NCBI GenBank assembly: GCA_905215155.1 | Contig: CAJMPJ010000024.1 | Coordinates: forward strand, 1 to 53,385 | Direction: 5' to 3' | Length of the DNA stretch: 53,385 bases | From: an uncultured bacterium | GTDB lineage: Bacteria; Bacillota; Clostridia; Lachnospirales; Lachnospiraceae | Shown: one piece after another, positions 50,929 through 53,385 of the stretch | How positions within the stretch are numbered: the first letter of the stretch is position 1 | How the letters are laid out: each line of letters starts with the position of its first letter | Made by a program: the position numbers and the translations under genes | The notes under the pieces: model-generated | Database searches by the model: none | What the model was told of the DNA's origin: nothing | The model's input: only the letters and a program-made list of their open reading frames with translations

Positions 50929-53181
50929 TTATATTCCCAGGCAGTCATCCGACTCCTTATGCTGTTTCCGATAAGCAGAAGGAGTTATCCCTACCTGATT
51001 CTTAAAAAACCGAATAAAATTTTGAACATTATTGTAGTTTAATTTGGCAGATATTTCAGAAATGGGGTCTGTGGTGGTAAGCAGCAAGTATTTTGCTATT
51101 TTCAGTTTTTCTTCATTGATCATGTCCGTAAAGGAAACTCCCTTTTCCCGTTTCAGCACACGGCTGATATAGTTGGGATGATAACTGAGTACATCTGCAC
51201 ATTCATTCAAGCTTAAATTCCCATTGTTGTCCTTGATCATTCTGGTGACTTCCTTCACGATCTGGGACCCACTGGCCTGGCGGGCCTCCGTAAGAGCGGT
51301 CATCACAGGCTGAAAGATTTCATCTGCGATGTAGGTTACCAGTTCCTTCTGCCCGTAAACATTGGCCGCCTTTGTCAGAACATTATACTGTTCGTTTCCA
51401 AACACATCGGAAAGAGAAATGGAAGCCCTGGCCGGAATATCAAGGATTGCCGTCAGAAGCCTTGTAACATAATAGGTCCGCTCCATACCGGAAGCCCCCT
51501 TCATTTCCATTCTGCCTACCACCAGCTCCAAAAGCCTTCTTGCTTCCTCTTCGTTGCAGCTGTCCACCGCATGGGACAGCTCATCCTCCATGATCCTGTC
51601 ATACACATTCCCTGCCGGGTCCATAAGAGAATAATCATCATAAAGAACCAGAGAGGAGCCATGTTCATTGCGGTTGTGGTTTTTGCTGTGAAGAGCTTCG
51701 GAACATTCCTCGTATGCCCTCCCCGCATGGGTCAGCTTATGGAATGTCCTGCTGATGCCAAAAGCAACCGGATACCCGTAATGCTCCATCACATGATCCT
51801 TGATCTGCTTGTATACGAGTGCTGTTTTATTATCCAATTCCAGATCGTCATTCTCCCCAATGAGAAACAGGGCCATATGCTCATAAAGAACCGGCGACAG
51901 GAAAAATGCCTCTCTTACACTGTCCGGTAAGTTCCCCGAAATCTCCTTATTCACCCGGTCCCTCTCCTCCTGGGACACAGACCCCTCCTTCTCCTCAAAC
52001 TTGCAGGAAATGGCGATCAACCGGTAAGCACTCCAGGATTCCATTTCATATTTCTTCATGGTATCCTGTATCTTTTCCATATTCAGTTCGCCTTTTAATA
52101 GATTTGTTAAAAACAGATCCTTGATCTGGGCGTTCTGATCGTCTACAAACGATAAGAGCATCTGCACCGGCTTTGAAAAAGCAACCGCAGCCAGTTTTAA
52201 TAAAACAAGGATCACCCCGAACACAGCAATGATGGCAATGGAAGCCAGAACAAAGGGAATTCCTCCCCGGTTCATCTTTGCCAAATCCATACCAGTTATG
52301 TAGGTTAAATCATTTCCAGCAGACTCGATCACACTCAGCCGGTACTTTTTCCCGCTTGGAGACGGATAAATACCGTTTTCAATGGATTCCTTCCCGGCTG
52401 CGGCAAAATAGGTCCGGGTAAGGCCCGGATTGGTCTCCATCAGCACCTTTCCATTGCTTAACACAGTCACATCATACCCCATCTTCTGATAAGGCTCGGA
52501 AAGGTCTGCCAGCCGGGCCGTATCCAGCCGGACTGTCAGTAAATACACGGTCCCCACGCTGCTGAATTCTTCTTTCACCACAAGGAGTTCTCCGCTCATG
52601 TCCACAAACCCGGACTCCTTTACGGTCCCGTGATACGGGCCGACTGCGTCTGTACGGTTGAGCCAGTACAAAGACACCGGAACCTCCTTCTGCTCTGCCA
52701 GAAATCCCTCCAGCTCAGACTTATTCTTTAAATCTTCAACCGGATACATCCCGTATTTATTAAGGACCCAGCCTTCCTTTACATTGATGAAATTATAAAA
52801 ACTGATATACTTTGATAAAAAATAGTTTCCCTGAAGCAAATTTTGGGCCTGCCGCAGCTCCTTATATCTGGAATAAGGAACCTCCTTCTGGTTCACCAGC
52901 CATTTTACGGAAGTATTGCTGGTGCTGTCCAAATAATATTCCCGTATGGAGGAAAACACATTTTCATACTCATTGGCTACGCTTTTACAGTAAGAATCCA
53001 GAGCCAGCCTGCTCTTTGCAGTCTCCCCCCTGACATAAATACAGTAAGATACAATCCCCATGATAATCAAGGGGACTGTTACCAGGAAAAGAAACTGTAA
53101 AAACAGGCGGTTTTCATATTTTACGTTTGTTTTCAATTCCTTTGCCCTGCTGCCCCATCTGACGATAATATGTTTCCTCAA
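50929..53181 (-). CDS. Membrane-bound sensor AraC-family regulator (YesN/YesS-like)
   Basis: 750 residues. Membrane segments at about 26-50 (LFLQFLFLVTVPLIIMGIVSY) and 303-330 (FVLASIAIIAVFGVILVLLKL) enclose an outside sensor domain of the Cache type. A middle domain (about 360-620) and two C-terminal AraC helix-turn-helix motifs follow (NGNLSLNECADVLSYHPNYI, NNVQNFIRFFKNQVGITPSAY). Like the regulator at 34284 it lacks kinase and receiver parts. It lies upstream of, and in the same direction as, the lpl-like transporter and rhamnogalacturonan enzyme genes and very likely activates them when the sugar is outside. Confidence 0.9.
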   Translation of the reverse strand: MRKHIIVRWGSRAKELKTNVKYENRLFLQFLFLVTVPLIIMGIVSYCIYVRGETAKSRLALDSYCKSVANEYENVFSSIREYYLDSTSNTSVKWLVNQKEVPYSRYKELRQAQNLLQGNYFLSKYISFYNFINVKEGWVLNKYGMYPVEDLKNKSELEGFLAEQKEVPVSLYWLNRTDAVGPYHGTVKESGFVDMSGELLVVKEEFSSVGTVYLLTVRLDTARLADLSEPYQKMGYDVTVLSNGKVLMETNPGLTRTYFAAAGKESIENGIYPSPSGKKYRLSVIESAGNDLTYITGMDLAKMNRGGIPFVLASIAIIAVFGVILVLLKLAAVAFSKPVQMLLSFVDDQNAQIKDLFLTNLLKGELNMEKIQDTMKKYEMESWSAYRLIAISCKFEEKEGSVSQEERDRVNKEISGNLPDSVREAFFLSPVLYEHMALFLIGENDDLELDNKTALVYKQIKDHVMEHYGYPVAFGISRTFHKLTHAGRAYEECSEALHSKNHNRNEHGSSLVLYDDYSLMDPAGNVYDRIMEDELSHAVDSCNEEEARRLLELVVGRMEMKGASGMERTYYVTRLLTAILDIPARASISLSDVFGNEQYNVLTKAANVYGQKELVTYIADEIFQPVMTALTEARQASGSQIVKEVTRMIKDNNGNLSLNECADVLSYHPNYISRVLKREKGVSFTDMINEEKLKIAKYLLLTTTDPISEISAKLNYNNVQNFIRFFKNQVGITPSAYRKQHKESDDCLGI

Positions 53182-53385
53182 CCAGCATCACATCTCCTGC
53201 CTTCTCCTTCATTGTAATGATCCCTCCAATCATTTTATTCCTGTGCAACAAAATCATTATACCTCTGACTGTCATGATTCTCAACCGTTTTCCCCCGGCA
53301 GCACATCAAACAAGTACCTTTGCAGGGCTTGCTAGCGTAAAGTTTTATTCGGATAATGAAAAATAAATAAAAAGAGAACACCACT
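53182..53385. other. Upstream region of the sensor gene, window end
   Basis: The promoter region of the regulator on the minus strand. It contains CCTTCTCCTTC (GGAGAAGG on minus) before the start; no other gene is seen before the window ends. Confidence 0.35.

Noticed and set aside
1..53385. tRNA or rRNA genes and CRISPR arrays
   Set aside because: No cloverleaf-like segment, rRNA sequence or regularly spaced identical repeats were found by reading the window; a covariance search was not possible.

Overview
The window looks like chromosome of a Gram-positive anaerobe of the Clostridia, most likely a Lachnospiraceae (Lacrimispora/Clostridium XIVa type). I infer this from strong AGGAGG ribosome sites, a T-box leader in front of an indirect Asn-tRNA operon (AspRS plus GatCAB), a eukaryote-type NADP isocitrate dehydrogenase, and large rhamnogalacturonan-use loci of the Bacillus lpl/yet kind. 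No rRNA, tRNA or CRISPR array was seen.

Layout. 1-2311 is an AT-rich accessory strip: a gene tail, an HExxH protein, a compact type III toxin-antitoxin locus (promoter, two RNA repeats, hairpin terminator, toxin), an ISL3 transposase remnant and a truncated gene. 2363-8345 returns to core-type genes: an Lrp/AsnC regulator, an unknown protein, an rluF-ligA-metA operon and a bacteriohemerythrin. 8343-11183 holds a YibE/F membrane protein and a secreted phosphatase. 11422-19591 is an iron region: a DtxR/MntR-like repressor faces feoA-feoB and a small HMA-like gene, but feoB is cut in two by a 4.85-kb element. 19664-22470 has icd, a GNAT acetyltransferase and a LysR regulator. 22560-28870 is a T-box controlled operon: AspRS, GatC, GatA, GatB and an aspartate-type aminotransferase. 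29009-53181 is pectin/rhamnogalacturonan-I use: two ABC importers, each with its own membrane-bound AraC-type regulator, plus GH28, a PL11-CE12 fusion, a PL26-like lyase, GH105 and a deacetylase, interrupted only by mntP and a small membrane protein.

Main discovery candidate. The element at 12555-17412 carries a large serine recombinase whose stop lies 22 bp from one end, a coupled 47-aa ORF, a VanW-family protein and a CcdA-TlpA thiol-redox fusion. It sits exactly in the feoB codons for the conserved TMCMGFGCN motif. Both ends carry the 5-bp sequence ATGTG (CACAT on the + strand). Joining the two feoB parts at this core restores one in-frame FeoB of about 715 residues. This is the picture of a site-specific element whose precise excision would switch ferrous iron uptake back on.

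How the genes fit together. In the pectin region, lipoproteins and paired permeases would bring in rhamnogalacturonan oligosaccharides. The enzymes beside them lack signal peptides, so breakdown and deacetylation appear to happen inside the cell. The T-box operon makes Asn-tRNA(Asn) by mis-acylation and amidation. Its leader carries an overlapping GAAC in the presumed specifier position, which could let it read both Asn and Glu tRNAs.
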